A DNA stretch of 64,000 bases from Planctomycetota bacterium (lineage in GTDB: Bacteria; Planctomycetota; Planctomycetia; Pirellulales; Thermoguttaceae): positions 34,545 through 98,544 of the forward strand of contig JAKPGL010000007.1 in the NCBI GenBank assembly GCA_029550925.1. Direction: 5' to 3'. Shown here piece after piece: positions 31,971-41,766 of the stretch; positions within the stretch are counted from its first letter, which is position 1; each line of letters opens with the position of its first letter. The position numbers and the translations under genes were made by a program. The notes beneath the pieces are model-generated. The model was not told where the DNA came from. It ran no database searches and saw nothing but the letters and a program-made list of their open reading frames with translations.

Positions 31971-33380
31971 ATGGGCAAACACTCCCCCAAACAATCCGGG
32001 GCGGGGAAAAAAAAGGCGGGAGAAACCCGGATCGACCAACCCCACTCCTTAGGTAGGGAATCTACCCAGGCTGCCCAACTTCCTGTGCCCTTGCCCGTGC
32101 CGATCCTGAGCGAACCCGGTACCGCCGGGTCCTTGGCGGCCGAGCAACTCCGCTCTCAGGCGATGCAATTGGCCAACTATTTGCGCGCCCGGCAAGCAGA
32201 CCTTGACCGTCGGGAAGCCCAACTCAACGCCGCCTTGGCCCAATTGGATCAAGCGACCCGTGCCGAACGTCTCCAATTGGCCGAACGGGAACAAGCCCTC
32301 CAAACACAAGCAGCGGCTCTCGAAACCCAGGAAGAAGAGCTGAAAAAACGTCTGGAGCGATTGGCCTCGGCCGAGGCGGCGTTAGAAGAAAAACAGCGGC
32401 AACTCCAATCCTTATGCGAGCGGGAGGAAGCCCTTCGGGCCGCTCAAGCTGAGTTGGAAGCCCGGCAAAAGCAACTTCAGCAACAGGAAGCCCAGTTCCA
32501 AAAACGCCTCCAGCAGTGGGAGTCCCAAACGCAGCAGGCAGAAGAGGCCCTCCGCTGGCAACGTCAACAGATCGACGCACATCGGGAAAACTCCCAGAGG
32601 ATGATCCAGCAGGCGCTGGCCGGGCTAGAACAACGTCGCAACCTTCTAGAAAAGCATCAGCAAGCCCTTGCCGACGCAGACGCCCGCTTGGCCGAGCTGA
32701 CCCGACAAACCCAACAGCTCCACCAGCAGCTTCAACAAGAGCGGCAGAAAACGGCCGAACAGGGGCAGCAATTCCGCCAGCAATTGGTCGAAGAGTATCG
32801 CCGGGCCATGGAAGAAATCCAACAAAAACGATCTGCCCTGGCCCAGCAGGCCGAACACCTGGATCAGCAACGCACCGCCCTGGAGCAGCTCCGGCAAGAG
32901 TTACACCGGCGGCATCAGGAGATCCTCCAAATTCGGCTGGCGACCGAGGAGCTTTACATTCGGCTTTCTGGCAGCGTGCCGCCGGCGGTGCTCAGTCATT
33001 CGCTCAGTGAACTCCGCCGGCAATTGAGCGAGAGTTATCGGTTCTCTCAAGAAGACCTTTTGCAGCAGAAACAGCAGTTGGAGGCGTGTCGGGAAGAGTT
33101 AATTCGGCTGGAGCAGAGGCTTTCCGCCGAAAGAGAGCGACTCCGTCGGTGGACGGCCCAACGGGAAGAAGAACTCCGCGCCCAGGCGGCGCGCTTGGCA
33201 GCCCGCGAAGAACAACTCCAACGCCAACAAGAAGAACTCTCCGACCAATGGTTCCGCTGGCAGAGCCAACAGTTAGGCCAGCAATATCAAATCCACCAGC
33301 ACTCTCTGGAAAACTTTCATAGCCATCTGCCCCAGCAAACAGAACAGCCCGAACTGGCCCACAAAGCCCCGGGGAGGTAA
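31971..33380 (+). CDS. Long coiled-coil protein
   Basis: The 469-residue product is almost entirely coiled coil after a short, low-complexity N-terminus with VPLPVPILSEPG. Residues about 55-320 and 345-430 are dominated by Gln, Glu, Leu, Arg and Ala in heptad-like order (LEARQKQLQQQEAQFQKRL, then QLVEEYRRAMEEIQQKRSAL). A break around 325-345 (LSGSVPPAVLSHSL) separates the two rods. There is no signal peptide, transmembrane segment or catalytic motif. It might be a scaffold or cytoskeletal-type protein; no function can be assigned. It has no clear ribosome binding site at the ATG. It precedes the AsmA-like gene on the same strand, separated by palindromic repeats. Confidence 0.82.
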   Translation: MGKHSPKQSGAGKKKAGETRIDQPHSLGRESTQAAQLPVPLPVPILSEPGTAGSLAAEQLRSQAMQLANYLRARQADLDRREAQLNAALAQLDQATRAERLQLAEREQALQTQAAALETQEEELKKRLERLASAEAALEEKQRQLQSLCEREEALRAAQAELEARQKQLQQQEAQFQKRLQQWESQTQQAEEALRWQRQQIDAHRENSQRMIQQALAGLEQRRNLLEKHQQALADADARLAELTRQTQQLHQQLQQERQKTAEQGQQFRQQLVEEYRRAMEEIQQKRSALAQQAEHLDQQRTALEQLRQELHRRHQEILQIRLATEELYIRLSGSVPPAVLSHSLSELRRQLSESYRFSQEDLLQQKQQLEACREELIRLEQRLSAERERLRRWTAQREEELRAQAARLAAREEQLQRQQEELSDQWFRWQSQQLGQQYQIHQHSLENFHSHLPQQTEQPELAHKAPGR

Positions 33381-33383
33381 CAT

Positions 33384-33528
33384 CCTCTGTCAGACGGCAA
33401 GTTGTTGCTCCCCCGGGGGACAAGCCGGCCTAGCAGACTGGGTTACTGTACCACCGTCTGTTAGACGGCAATCACACCAGTCTGGACAGTCTGGGTTGCG
33501 CCAAGCCAGTCTAACAGATTGGGTTACA
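33384..33528. repeat. Cluster C of palindromic repeats
   Basis: Hairpins of the CTAACAG family and relatives lie between the coiled-coil and AsmA-like genes. Examples are ACCGTCTGTTAGACGG at 33452-33467 and CCAGTCTAACAGATTGG followed by GTTAC near 33505-33526. AGACTGGGTTAC also occurs near 33435-33446. A palindromic CCCCCGGGGG is at 33410-33419. Confidence 0.75.
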
Positions 33529-33656
33529 ACTATAAATATCTCACCCGGCGTAAACCGTTTTGGGCGTACAACCTATAACCCTTCGGCCTTCTTCGAGGGA
33601 AACGAACGTTCTGTTGCTGCCTTTTCCCGCGAGGAGTTGCAGGAGATGGCCCTCCG

Positions 33657-36600
33657 ATGGCTACCGCGATGAAAAAAACTTCGTTGACAATCCCGTTTCA
33701 TTCCGCTTTTTCCGCCTCCAAGCCGCCGCCTGCCCGCAAAAAGCGTTGGTTGCGAATCTTGGCGGCTGTTGTGGTGGGCGGAGGGATTTTGCTCTGGCTG
33801 TTGCCGATCCTCGTGGCCCACAGTTTTCTGCTCAACTGGCTTGTCGGATATTTGGCCGCCGATTTTCAGGGGAAAATCCATGTGGGCCGGGCTTCGTTGG
33901 GGTGGTTTCGGCCCCTCCAGTTCGAGCAGATCGAAGTGCAGGACGCCCAGCAGGCCCCTTTAGCAACCATCGGACGAATCTCTAGCGACCGCACGTTATG
34001 GAAACTCCTTTGGAATCGGCAAGACCTCGGCCGATTCGTGCTGGAAGAAATTCAACTGAACGTTCGGCTTCGGCCCGACGGGAGCAACTGGGAAGACGCT
34101 CTGGTCCGCTATCTGAGCCAGACCGAACCTTCCCGCAGCTCGGTCAACGTGGAAGTAGAACTGAAAAACAGCACGGCCCTTCTGAGCGACGCCCGATCCG
34201 GTCGCTCGTGGCGATTGGAAAACCTCCAAGCGGCGATCACTGCCCCGCCCCTACCTAGCCAACCGTGGCGACTGCTTTGTACAGGGCGGGCGGTCTCTAC
34301 AGGTCAACAACCGCCGACGCCGCAAATGGTCGGAGGAGGGCAGGCCGATGCCGGAGCACTGCCCGATCCAAGCGGCTCGGCGCAACCCGGCGCGTTTCAA
34401 TTCGAGTTCTCCTGGGGCGGCAGCCCCGGCCAGATGGAAGCCCTCGCAGCGGCGGAAAATACCTCAAGCGGCGGAATCCTTTTCCTCCAAGGCAACCAAC
34501 TGCCGCTCGGTTTGGCCGAGGCGATCCTCATGCGATGGGAACCGTTACTCCATCTGGAAGGCCGGGGCAGCGGTTGGTTGGAATATGGTTGGGGCGTATG
34601 GGCGGGCAAAACCCTTGTTGGGCGTACTGCTTCTCAGGACGCCGCTGAAAGTCCCCGCCTGACCGGCGACGCTTCCCAAGTTTCTCCGAACGTCCCACCC
34701 ACCGGCTCGACGCCGCCTAGCACCGCTGCTGCGTCCAACGGCGACGCCGTCGCCACGGCGATTCCCTCGCTTCCGTCCGACGCTATGGTCATTCGGGCCA
34801 ACATCTCTTCCCAGCAAGCCGACGTGGCTTGGACCCGATGCACGGCGGAAACCCTTTCGCTCCGTCCGTTGGAACTTCAGGGGAAGATTATATGGACTAA
34901 CGATTACCTCCAGTTCGACGACTTCCAAGTCCGCTGCCAGGCGGGCGAGCTGGCGGCCGACGGTCGGCTCGATCTTGGCTCGGAAACAGCCGACCTTATG
35001 GCGGCCCTCCGACGACACCCCTATCAAATGCACGGGCGGTTAGATTTGGCCCAATTGGCCCGGCTTTTGCCCCAGACGCTTCGCATTCAAGAGGGCCTCG
35101 AGGTTACCAGCGGGTTGGTGGAGCTAGCCCTGTCCGCCCGGCCGGGAGCGGAAGGTATGGTCTGGCAAGCCCGCTTGGCAACCAACGATCTGCAGGCCCT
35201 TCATCAAGGCCGACCCATCGCCTGGCCGGAACCAATCCGTCTGTCCCTGGACGCTCACGAAGGTCCGAAGGGCCTGGTGCTGGAGTCCCTCCAGTGCATT
35301 TCCGAATTCCTTCGGGTGGACGCCTTCGGGACAGCCGAAGGGATGAGCATTTCCGCCCAAATGGACCTCGATCGGCTAACCCAGCGGTTGAAACAATGGG
35401 TCGATTTGGGCGAGGTCCAGTTGGCCGGTAAAGGCGCCGCCTCATTGACCTGGACCATGAAGCCCGAAGACCGTTTCGAGGCCGATCTGATGGTCCAAGG
35501 GGATCGCCTGCGGGTGGTCATTCCTCAATGGTCGGTCCAGATGAACGAAGACATCCGAGCACGGGCCATTGCCGCCGGAAAAATGTCTGTCGCCGCTCCG
35601 ACATCCCAGCCAGCGGGCCAGACGGACGCCTCGGCCACCGCTGGCGATGGCGGCGGCGTTTCTTTATCCACCGCCCCCGGTTTGGCGAGCACAAACCTTT
35701 CCCGCTACGCAATCGGCCGACTCGATTCGGCGACGCTGGCCTTGCAACTGGGACAAGATCGGGGAGAAATCCGTTTACGTCAACCGGTCCAGGCTCCCAG
35801 CCTGAAGACCCGTTGGCCGGTGGAAGTGCATCTGGAAGGCCAATTGGCCGACTGGGCTCGCCGGCTCAAACCCTGGTTGGACATTTCGTCCTGGCAGCCC
35901 AACGGCCAATACGCCTTGGCCGCCTCGATGGACCTCTCCTCCGAAAACGTCCAGATTCACGAAGCCCGTATGGCGGCGGCGCCGTTCCAGATCACCGCCC
36001 TAGGGCTTCAAGTGGCCGAACCTCGTATGGACCTTGTGCTTTCCGGCCGATGGGACATTGCCGACGGGCGGATCGAATTGGCCAAAGCCCAGTTGCAAGC
36101 GAACCCGTTTGTACTGGACGCCCAAAATGTTCGGTTAGAACGGTCTGCTTCAGCCGTCCCAATCTCCGACTCGGCCAAAGGGGCCGGTTCCGCCTCCAAT
36201 GCGAGCGTGAAGCTCACCGGCCGATTACAAGCCCAAGGGGCCTTGGAACAATTCCAGCGATGGCTTTCGCCTACCAGCTCCAGCGGTTGGAGCATGTCCG
36301 GAACGTTCACCGCACAGGCAGATTTTCAGGCCGACGGCGCCGGGACCGACGGCGTGGGCAATTTGACCATTCGGAACCTGAGCTACACGGCCTCGCCCGG
36401 CGCCGCTGCGTGGCGACAGGCCGAGGTGCGTCTTACCGCCCAAGGTCGCTACGACCACCAAACCGGCCTCTTGCAACTGGCCTCCACCAGTTTACAAGGC
36501 GATGGGATCGGCTATACGGGCAAAGCCCAGATCACCCCGCCGCCCCAACCGGCCGATCCCAACGCCGTCAGCACCTATCAGGCGGTCGGCCAACTCCAAT

Positions 36601-37532
36601 ACGATTGGCAAAAACTCACCCCGCTCTTGCGAAGCTATTGGGGCAACGGCATTCTCCTGCAAGGCCGAGGGACAGAACAGTTTCGCTGGCAAGGCCCGCT
36701 GGACTTAGCCCTGGCCGAGGGCGCTTTCGGAGTGGGTTGGCAGGCCCTGGAGGTGTATGGATTCCGAGGCGGCCCAGCCGCGATTAGGGGCCAATTGTCC
36801 CGAGGTTGGCTGCAAATCGCTCCGGTAGAAATGACCCTGAGCGAAGGAAAACTCCAGGCGGCCGGCGCAGTTCGTCTATCGCCCAGCCCCGCGGAACTGG
36901 TGGTGCAAAAAGGATCGGCGGCGCAACAAATCCGCATCAGCCCTGCGATGTGCGCCTCGGTGTTCCAGTATATCGCCCCGGTGCTGGCCGATGTAACGAC
37001 GGTGGAAGGCCGGGTGTCGATTCTGCTGGATGTGTGTCAGGTACCGCTGAGCAATCCGTCGGCTGGTCAAATCCAAGGCCGACTCGTCATCCACACCATT
37101 CAGATCGGCCCAACTCCGCTGGTTCGAGAATTGGCCGTCCTGCTCACCAAAGAACCTACCGCTCGGCTGCGAAACGAAGCCGTTATCCCTTTCGCGATGG
37201 CTAACGGCCGGGTCTATCACGAGGGCTTAGAACTGGTCTTTCCAGAAATCACGATCCGCACCCGCGGTTATGTGGGGCTGGATCAATCGCTGGCCTTAGA
37301 GGCGGAAATGCCGATCCTGCCGAAATGGACCGCCATGAACCCTCGACTGGCAACGGCCATGAAAGGGCAAACCATTCGGTTGCCCATCCAGGGAACGCTC
37401 CGACGCCCCCAGTTGGATCAACAAACCTTGCGTCGCTACACCGCCCAGTTCTTGCAGAAATCGGCCGAGAACCTCCTGCAAGACGAACTCCAGCGCCAAA
37501 TGGACCGCCTGCTGAAACCACCCTCGCGGTAA
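33657..37532 (+). CDS. Giant AsmA-like membrane-anchored protein
   Basis: The 1291-residue product has one N-terminal transmembrane helix (about residues 33-56, ILAAVVVGGGILLWLLPILV) after a basic region, and then a very long beta-rich periplasmic part. The first part matches the AsmA/TamB pattern (VGRASLGWFRPLQFEQIEVQD). The C-terminal part has the AsmA-like block GRVYHEGLELVFPEITIRTRG, VGLDQSLALEAEMPI and LPIQGTLRRPQLD, ending in a helical tail. Proteins of this superfamily form long grooves that carry lipids between inner and outer membranes. The low-complexity insertions rich in Ala, Ser, Pro and Gly (for instance about 350-375) are typical of planctomycetes. The first in-frame ATG is used; 33669 is an alternative. 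Confidence 0.85.
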   Translation: MATAMKKTSLTIPFHSAFSASKPPPARKKRWLRILAAVVVGGGILLWLLPILVAHSFLLNWLVGYLAADFQGKIHVGRASLGWFRPLQFEQIEVQDAQQAPLATIGRISSDRTLWKLLWNRQDLGRFVLEEIQLNVRLRPDGSNWEDALVRYLSQTEPSRSSVNVEVELKNSTALLSDARSGRSWRLENLQAAITAPPLPSQPWRLLCTGRAVSTGQQPPTPQMVGGGQADAGALPDPSGSAQPGAFQFEFSWGGSPGQMEALAAAENTSSGGILFLQGNQLPLGLAEAILMRWEPLLHLEGRGSGWLEYGWGVWAGKTLVGRTASQDAAESPRLTGDASQVSPNVPPTGSTPPSTAAASNGDAVATAIPSLPSDAMVIRANISSQQADVAWTRCTAETLSLRPLELQGKIIWTNDYLQFDDFQVRCQAGELAADGRLDLGSETADLMAALRRHPYQMHGRLDLAQLARLLPQTLRIQEGLEVTSGLVELALSARPGAEGMVWQARLATNDLQALHQGRPIAWPEPIRLSLDAHEGPKGLVLESLQCISEFLRVDAFGTAEGMSISAQMDLDRLTQRLKQWVDLGEVQLAGKGAASLTWTMKPEDRFEADLMVQGDRLRVVIPQWSVQMNEDIRARAIAAGKMSVAAPTSQPAGQTDASATAGDGGGVSLSTAPGLASTNLSRYAIGRLDSATLALQLGQDRGEIRLRQPVQAPSLKTRWPVEVHLEGQLADWARRLKPWLDISSWQPNGQYALAASMDLSSENVQIHEARMAAAPFQITALGLQVAEPRMDLVLSGRWDIADGRIELAKAQLQANPFVLDAQNVRLERSASAVPISDSAKGAGSASNASVKLTGRLQAQGALEQFQRWLSPTSSSGWSMSGTFTAQADFQADGAGTDGVGNLTIRNLSYTASPGAAAWRQAEVRLTAQGRYDHQTGLLQLASTSLQGDGIGYTGKAQITPPPQPADPNAVSTYQAVGQLQYDWQKLTPLLRSYWGNGILLQGRGTEQFRWQGPLDLALAEGAFGVGWQALEVYGFRGGPAAIRGQLSRGWLQIAPVEMTLSEGKLQAAGAVRLSPSPAELVVQKGSAAQQIRISPAMCASVFQYIAPVLADVTTVEGRVSILLDVCQVPLSNPSAGQIQGRLVIHTIQIGPTPLVRELAVLLTKEPTARLRNEAVIPFAMANGRVYHEGLELVFPEITIRTRGYVGLDQSLALEAEMPILPKWTAMNPRLATAMKGQTIRLPIQGTLRRPQLDQQTLRRYTAQFLQKSAENLLQDELQRQMDRLLKPPSR

Positions 37533-37635
37533 AAATCTGACTAAAATAGCCCAAATCGTCGTTCTTCTCGGTTGGCCCCTTCGAATAGGGTATCCTCTAT
37601 CGGATTGCCGCCACAGGAAATGGTTTCGCCTGGGG

Positions 37636-38043
37636 TTACGAAGACCCTAAAACTTCTTCCAGCACTTCTTCATTGACGTAGATGGGCAAATGGGGCTGAC
37701 ACGTAACGGCCACGGCAATGGCGTCCGAAGGCCGAGAGTCGATCTCGATCAGTTCCCCGTTCTGCCGGACCCGGAGTTTTGCATAGTAGGTGTGCTCCTT
37801 TAGTTCGTTGATGAGCACATCCTGCAATTGACCTCCTAAGTGCTCTACAACGCTAACGATCAGATCGTGGGTCAGCGGCCTGGGTGAAGCAATGCCCTTC
37901 ACGCGGCGATCAATGCTGGTGGCCTCAAAGATGCCGATCAAGATCGGAAACGTCCGATCGCCGCCCACCTCTTTGAGATAGATTACCTGCTGGTCGTTGA
38001 TTTCGCTGATGATAATCCTGGCCAGTTCCATTTGTACCGGCAT
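37636..38043 (-). CDS. Bifunctional nuclease (BFN) domain protein
   Basis: The 135-residue product matches the DUF151/BFN family over its entire length: QMELARIIISEINDQQVIYLKE, then FPILIGIFEATSIDRRV, HDLIVSVVEHLGGQL and the signature ELIEIDSRPSDAIAVAV, ending YVNEEVLEEV. Plant and bacterial relatives have DNase and RNase activity or act as stress-related regulators, but the activity of planctomycete members is untested. The ATG at 38043 has GGGAG eight bases upstream, better than the longer start at 38058. It is isolated on the minus strand, divergent from the amt-glnK region. Confidence 0.9.
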   Translation of the reverse strand: MPVQMELARIIISEINDQQVIYLKEVGGDRTFPILIGIFEATSIDRRVKGIASPRPLTHDLIVSVVEHLGGQLQDVLINELKEHTYYAKLRVRQNGELIEIDSRPSDAIAVAVTCQPHLPIYVNEEVLEEVLGSS

Positions 38044-38836
38044 GGAACACTCTCCCAACCCAAAGGAAAGCCAACTCTTTCCCGGAACGCTACGTCCTTT
38101 TTCGATTCTACCGGCAGAGGAGCCTCACCGACTAGTGGGGCGGCAAGAAAGTTCGCCGGTAACCGGATGGCGGGAGGGGGCGGCGGGGGATTCCGTAAGA
38201 TTTTCTTTTTCTTTCCGGCGGCGGGACAGTTAAGACAGAGAGGGCATGGGGTGTATTTATGTTGCCTTCAGGAGGCGATGCTCGGCAGAGGGAGGGTAGT
38301 TGAAACACTTTGGGGTGGTGTAAGAAAGGGGCAGGGGTGAGTTAAAGTGTGGGGGGGATCTCGGGGTAAACAAAGCCATCTTTTAGCCCTGAAAAGAAAG
38401 TGATCTTGTTTGAGAAAAGGGAGGCGATTGGAAGATCGCAGGAGGATTGGCAGAACTCAGGGCTGCTTACCACAAAGGCTTTGCACGCTTAATTCTTAGG
38501 CAAAAGAGAACCGCACTTTTTCCCGGTCATTTAGAGCACTTATTTGTAACTCTTTTCAAAAAAACAACTTAAGAATAATCTCTTTCGAAAAACCAAAATG
38601 GCACATTTCTTGCTAAAGGTACTCTCAAAAGATTAATCTTTTGAAAAAGCTTACCAAGAGTGCCGTTTTGCCCATTGTTGCCTAAAAATTAGGCTTCTTT
38701 GTGAGTTTCCTAAAATAGCACGCAATTTGCCCAGGAGTTTCTCGTCCCCCCTAAAGATGGAGAGACGAGAACAACAATCCAAAGGTTTACCGCAATTGTA
38801 TCCATTGTAGTCCGTGAACTTATCATCCAGGAGAGA
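38044..38836. other. Long regulatory intergenic region upstream of amt
   Basis: This 793-base gap holds the divergent promoter of the BFN gene and the sigma-54 promoter of amt at 38599-38614. GCAC half-sites (near 38476, 38503 and 38533) might belong to NtrC-type enhancer sites, but none makes a full palindrome. A weaker sigma-54-like sequence is at 38716-38731. No gene is visible. Confidence 0.55.
38599..38614 (+). promoter_or_regulatory. Sigma-54 (RpoN) promoter of amt-glnK
   Basis: TGGCACATTTCTTGCT matches the sigma-54 consensus TGGCACG-N4-TTGCW at all but one base. The invariant GG (38600-38601) and GC (38612-38613) have the exact 10-base separation required. Transcription would begin near 38625, giving a leader of about 210 bases. 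Its position in front of an ammonium transporter and a PII gene fits nitrogen control. Confidence 0.8.
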
Positions 38837-40216
38837 ATGACCGTGTTGGTGAGAAAAAGTCTGTGGATTCCTATGGTGGCGGGGATAGGTTTTCTTTCTT
38901 CCAAGGCGGCTTACGGGGCAGAAACCCCTTCGGAATCGGTGGAGACCTTGGTTTCCAATGCCCTGGTTGCTGTCGATACGGTCTGGGTGCTTATCGCTGC
39001 CTTTCTGGTCTTTTTTATGCAAGCCGGGTTCGGCATGGTCGAAGCGGGCCTCATCCGGGTCAAAAACACCTGCAACATCCTGATGAAAAACTGGATCGAC
39101 TACTGCGTGGCCAGCATTATGTTTTTCCTGATCGGCTATGGACTCATGTTTGGCGAAGGCAACGGACTGATTGGCTGGAGCGGCTTTGCCATGCAAGACG
39201 CCCAGAATCCTTCGAGCGTGCCGATTTGGGCCTTTTGGCTCTTTCAAGCCGCCTTCTGCGGCGCCGCCGCCACGATCGTCGCCGGCGGCATGGCCGAACG
39301 GATGAAGTTCCCCGCCTATCTAGCCTATACCGCCGTTGTCAGTGCGATCGTCTATCCTATCATCGGCCATTGGATTTGGGGCGGTGGTTGGCTATCGAAA
39401 CTAGGATTTTTCGATTTCGCCGGTTCCACGGTCGTTCACTCGACCGGCGGCTGGATCGCCCTGGTAGGAACGATGATGTTAGGCCCCCGCATCGGCAAAT
39501 TCATTAAGGTCAATGGAAACTGTCGAGTGGCAGCCATTCCGGGGCATAGTATTCCTTTGGCCACCCTAGGAGTATTTCTCCTATGGTTCGGATGGTTCGG
39601 GTTCAATCCCGGTTCTACGCTAGGCGTTAGCACCGAAGCGATGAGGAATTCCGCAGCCCTGGTAGCCGCCAATACCAATTTGGCCGCCTCCGCCGGCATC
39701 ATTATCGCCATGATTATCGTCTGGTTGTTGTACGGGAAAACCGACCTTTCGATCACGATGAACGGCGCCTTGGCCGGTCTGGTGGCCATTACTGCTCCTT
39801 GCGCCGTTGTCTCGCCCACGGCCAGTATTCTTATCGGCGCGGTAGCAGGGGCCATCGTAGTCTTCGGCGTTAAATTGCTTGACCTGCTTGGAGTCGATGA
39901 TCCGGTCGGCGCTGTGCCGGTCCACGGCATGAACGGCCTGTGGGGCACCCTGGCTGTCGGCCTTTGGGGCCAAAAAGAATTGGGCCTGGCCAGAGATGGC
40001 CTGTTCCTTAGTGGGGACTTGACCCAATTAGGCGTCCAAGCCTTGGGATGCCTGACGGTGAGTCTGTTTGCCATGCTCTCCATGGCCGTGGTCTTCTCCC
40101 TGATCCGAATGACCATCGGTCTGCGAGTGAGTCGGGAGGAAGAACTCCGCGGATTGGACATCGAGGAGCACGGCATGGAAGCATACGCCGGGTTTCAAGT
40201 CTTTATCACCCAATAG
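38837..40216 (+). CDS. amtB: Ammonium transporter
   Basis: The 459-residue product has a cleavable-looking signal sequence (IPMVAGIGFLSSKAAYGAE) and eleven transmembrane segments. Family blocks include FFMQAGFGMVEAGLIRVKNT in TM1, the first pore histidine in STVVHSTGGW, and the second in AVPVHGMNGLWGTL. These twin histidines are the conduction residues of Amt proteins. It conducts ammonium into the cell across the inner membrane, gated by GlnK, whose gene follows 54 bases downstream. AGGAG is only three bases before the ATG at 38837, so the GTG at 38843, with nine bases of spacing, may be used instead. A sigma-54 promoter lies about 220 bases upstream. Confidence 0.96.
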   Translation: MTVLVRKSLWIPMVAGIGFLSSKAAYGAETPSESVETLVSNALVAVDTVWVLIAAFLVFFMQAGFGMVEAGLIRVKNTCNILMKNWIDYCVASIMFFLIGYGLMFGEGNGLIGWSGFAMQDAQNPSSVPIWAFWLFQAAFCGAAATIVAGGMAERMKFPAYLAYTAVVSAIVYPIIGHWIWGGGWLSKLGFFDFAGSTVVHSTGGWIALVGTMMLGPRIGKFIKVNGNCRVAAIPGHSIPLATLGVFLLWFGWFGFNPGSTLGVSTEAMRNSAALVAANTNLAASAGIIIAMIIVWLLYGKTDLSITMNGALAGLVAITAPCAVVSPTASILIGAVAGAIVVFGVKLLDLLGVDDPVGAVPVHGMNGLWGTLAVGLWGQKELGLARDGLFLSGDLTQLGVQALGCLTVSLFAMLSMAVVFSLIRMTIGLRVSREEELRGLDIEEHGMEAYAGFQVFITQ

Positions 40217-40270
40217 GTCCAATTTCTTACGGGATCCCTGTTTCTGTGTCCTTTGGAGGAGCCCACTACG

Positions 40271-40612
40271 ATGAAATTGATTATCGCCTACATTCAACCC
40301 GAAAAACTGAACGATGTGAAACAAGCCCTCTATGCAGCGGAAGTATATAAAATGTCGGTAACCAACGCCCTTGGTTGCGGCCAACAGCGGGGCTATCACG
40401 AGTCGTACCGCGGCGTGGACATTGAGGTCAACCTATTAAAGAAGGTCCGGGTGGAGATTGCCGTCAACGATAATTTCGTTCGGCCCACGGTGGACGCTAT
40501 CATCAAAGGTGCACGCACCGGCAACATCGGCGATGGAAAAATCTTCATCCTCCCGTTGGAAGAGTGCATCCGAATCCGAACCGGCGAGACGGGCCGAGAG
40601 GCCATCGGCTGA
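40271..40612 (+). CDS. glnK: PII nitrogen regulatory protein
   Basis: The 113-residue product is a PII protein: [20 protein letters not shown] at the start, the T-loop [19 protein letters not shown], the B-loop region [20 protein letters not shown], and the end [11 protein letters not shown]. Tyr in ESYRG corresponds to the uridylylated Tyr51 of GlnB/GlnK. It senses ATP/ADP and 2-oxoglutarate and plugs AmtB when nitrogen is plentiful. The ATG at 40271 has GGAGGAG nine bases upstream; the longer frame from 40253 overlaps that site. Coupling to amtB on one transcript from the sigma-54 promoter is expected. The glnB name is equally possible for the sequence alone. Confidence 0.96.
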   Translation: MKLIIAYIQPEKLNDVKQALYAAEVYKMSVTNALGCGQQRGYHESYRGVDIEVNLLKKVRVEIAVNDNFVRPTVDAIIKGARTGNIGDGKIFILPLEECIRIRTGETGREAIG

Positions 40613-40684
40613 TCGTGCCCCCTTTTCTCTTAAAAGGAGAGCTCCTTCGCCATTCTCCTGAAACCATCGGGTTTGTGCCGTTGG

Positions 40685-41710
40685 TTAGGGCGTCTGGTAC
40701 ATGGCCAGGATGTTTTCCGGCGGCACATCGGGTTGGAATAGATGGGCAGGGGCCAGGATGTAGCCGCCTTCGGCGCCAAGGATTTCACAGTATCGCCGGG
40801 CTTCGGCCCGGACCTCCGCTGGCGTTCCCTGGGGCAATACCCGCTGCATGTCGATCCCGCCGTGGAAACAGATCCGTCCGCCGAACTGAGCCTGGAGGCG
40901 CTCCGGCGCCATGGCAGGACCGACCGGCTGGATTGGGTCTAAAATGTCAATGCCCAATTTTATCAGCTCGGGAATGAACGGGGCGATCAAGCCGCAACTG
41001 TGATAAAGCACCTTGCCGCCCAAACTATGGATGCACTCGACCATTTCCCGGATGTACGGAGCGACAAACTCCCGAAACATGGCCAGGGAAATCAGCGGAC
41101 CGGTTTGGCTGCCTAGATCGCTGATAAGTAGATAAATGTCAATGCGACCGTTGGTAACTTCGGCCGCCCGGCTGTAATCTTCTTTGTAAAAGTCGGTAAA
41201 CCGGCGGCAAAGGAAATGCACCCACTCGGGCCGCTCCACCATGTCAACAAACATCCCCTCCCAACCGCGCACCAAAGCCGGCCGTTGCCAGACATCGGCA
41301 AACCCATACAGCAGGGCGTACTCCTCCAGCCGACGGCACTCGGCGGCCAAACCAGAATAGTCGAACACATCCGGCGTGGGCCAGGGGAAACGTTCCAGAT
41401 CGGCCAGCGACTGAGCCTCGGCCAGGGCGCCTCGGGTGTCTTCCCGCATCGGCCCCCAGGGAGTTTGTCGATAGATGTATCGCTCGCCCCAGAAGTTCTG
41501 ATACACGCCGCCGACATGGATTTCCGGGGGCCCGGACGCTTCGATGTGCCAAATGTCGATGCCCAACTGCCGAAGCACCCACTCTTTGTCCTGATGGCCC
41601 AGGTAGGTCAGCAGCCGGTTCCACGTAGCCGGCTCGGCCCAAAAATCCCGCGGCGTCCGATCTGGCTTTTGTCGCCCAATGGCGGCCTGGACACGTTCCC
41701 GCGGCGTCAT
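40685..41710 (-). CDS. Uroporphyrinogen decarboxylase-family protein (methyltransferase-like)
   Basis: The 341-residue product has the URO-D barrel pattern, beginning MTPRERVQAAIGRQKPDRTP and containing GKVLYHSCGLIAPFIPELI, GIDILDPIQPVGPAM and GRICFHGGIDMQRVLPQGTP. The motifs are those of the MtaA/CmuA-like branch rather than HemE: the paired Cys/His region of HSCG is a possible zinc site, while the N-terminal substrate arginines of true uroporphyrinogen decarboxylase (RQAGR) are missing. Such proteins often act as methyltransferases or are of unknown role in planctomycete genomes. The ATG at 41710 has GGGAG about twelve bases upstream, and the longer frame has none. It converges with glnK and is not clearly in an operon. 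Confidence 0.85.
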   Translation of the reverse strand: MTPRERVQAAIGRQKPDRTPRDFWAEPATWNRLLTYLGHQDKEWVLRQLGIDIWHIEASGPPEIHVGGVYQNFWGERYIYRQTPWGPMREDTRGALAEAQSLADLERFPWPTPDVFDYSGLAAECRRLEEYALLYGFADVWQRPALVRGWEGMFVDMVERPEWVHFLCRRFTDFYKEDYSRAAEVTNGRIDIYLLISDLGSQTGPLISLAMFREFVAPYIREMVECIHSLGGKVLYHSCGLIAPFIPELIKLGIDILDPIQPVGPAMAPERLQAQFGGRICFHGGIDMQRVLPQGTPAEVRAEARRYCEILGAEGGYILAPAHLFQPDVPPENILAMYQTP

Positions 41711-41766
41711 CGCTCTATTTCGCTCCCTAGCGAGCTTGCAACCCAAAGGCAGTCCAAAACCGAGGT

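Noticed and set aside
35528..36787. Plus-strand frame of about 420 codons within the AsmA-like gene
   Set aside because: It is a shifted frame of a GC-rich coding region, with Arg/Pro/Gly-rich composition typical of such shadows.
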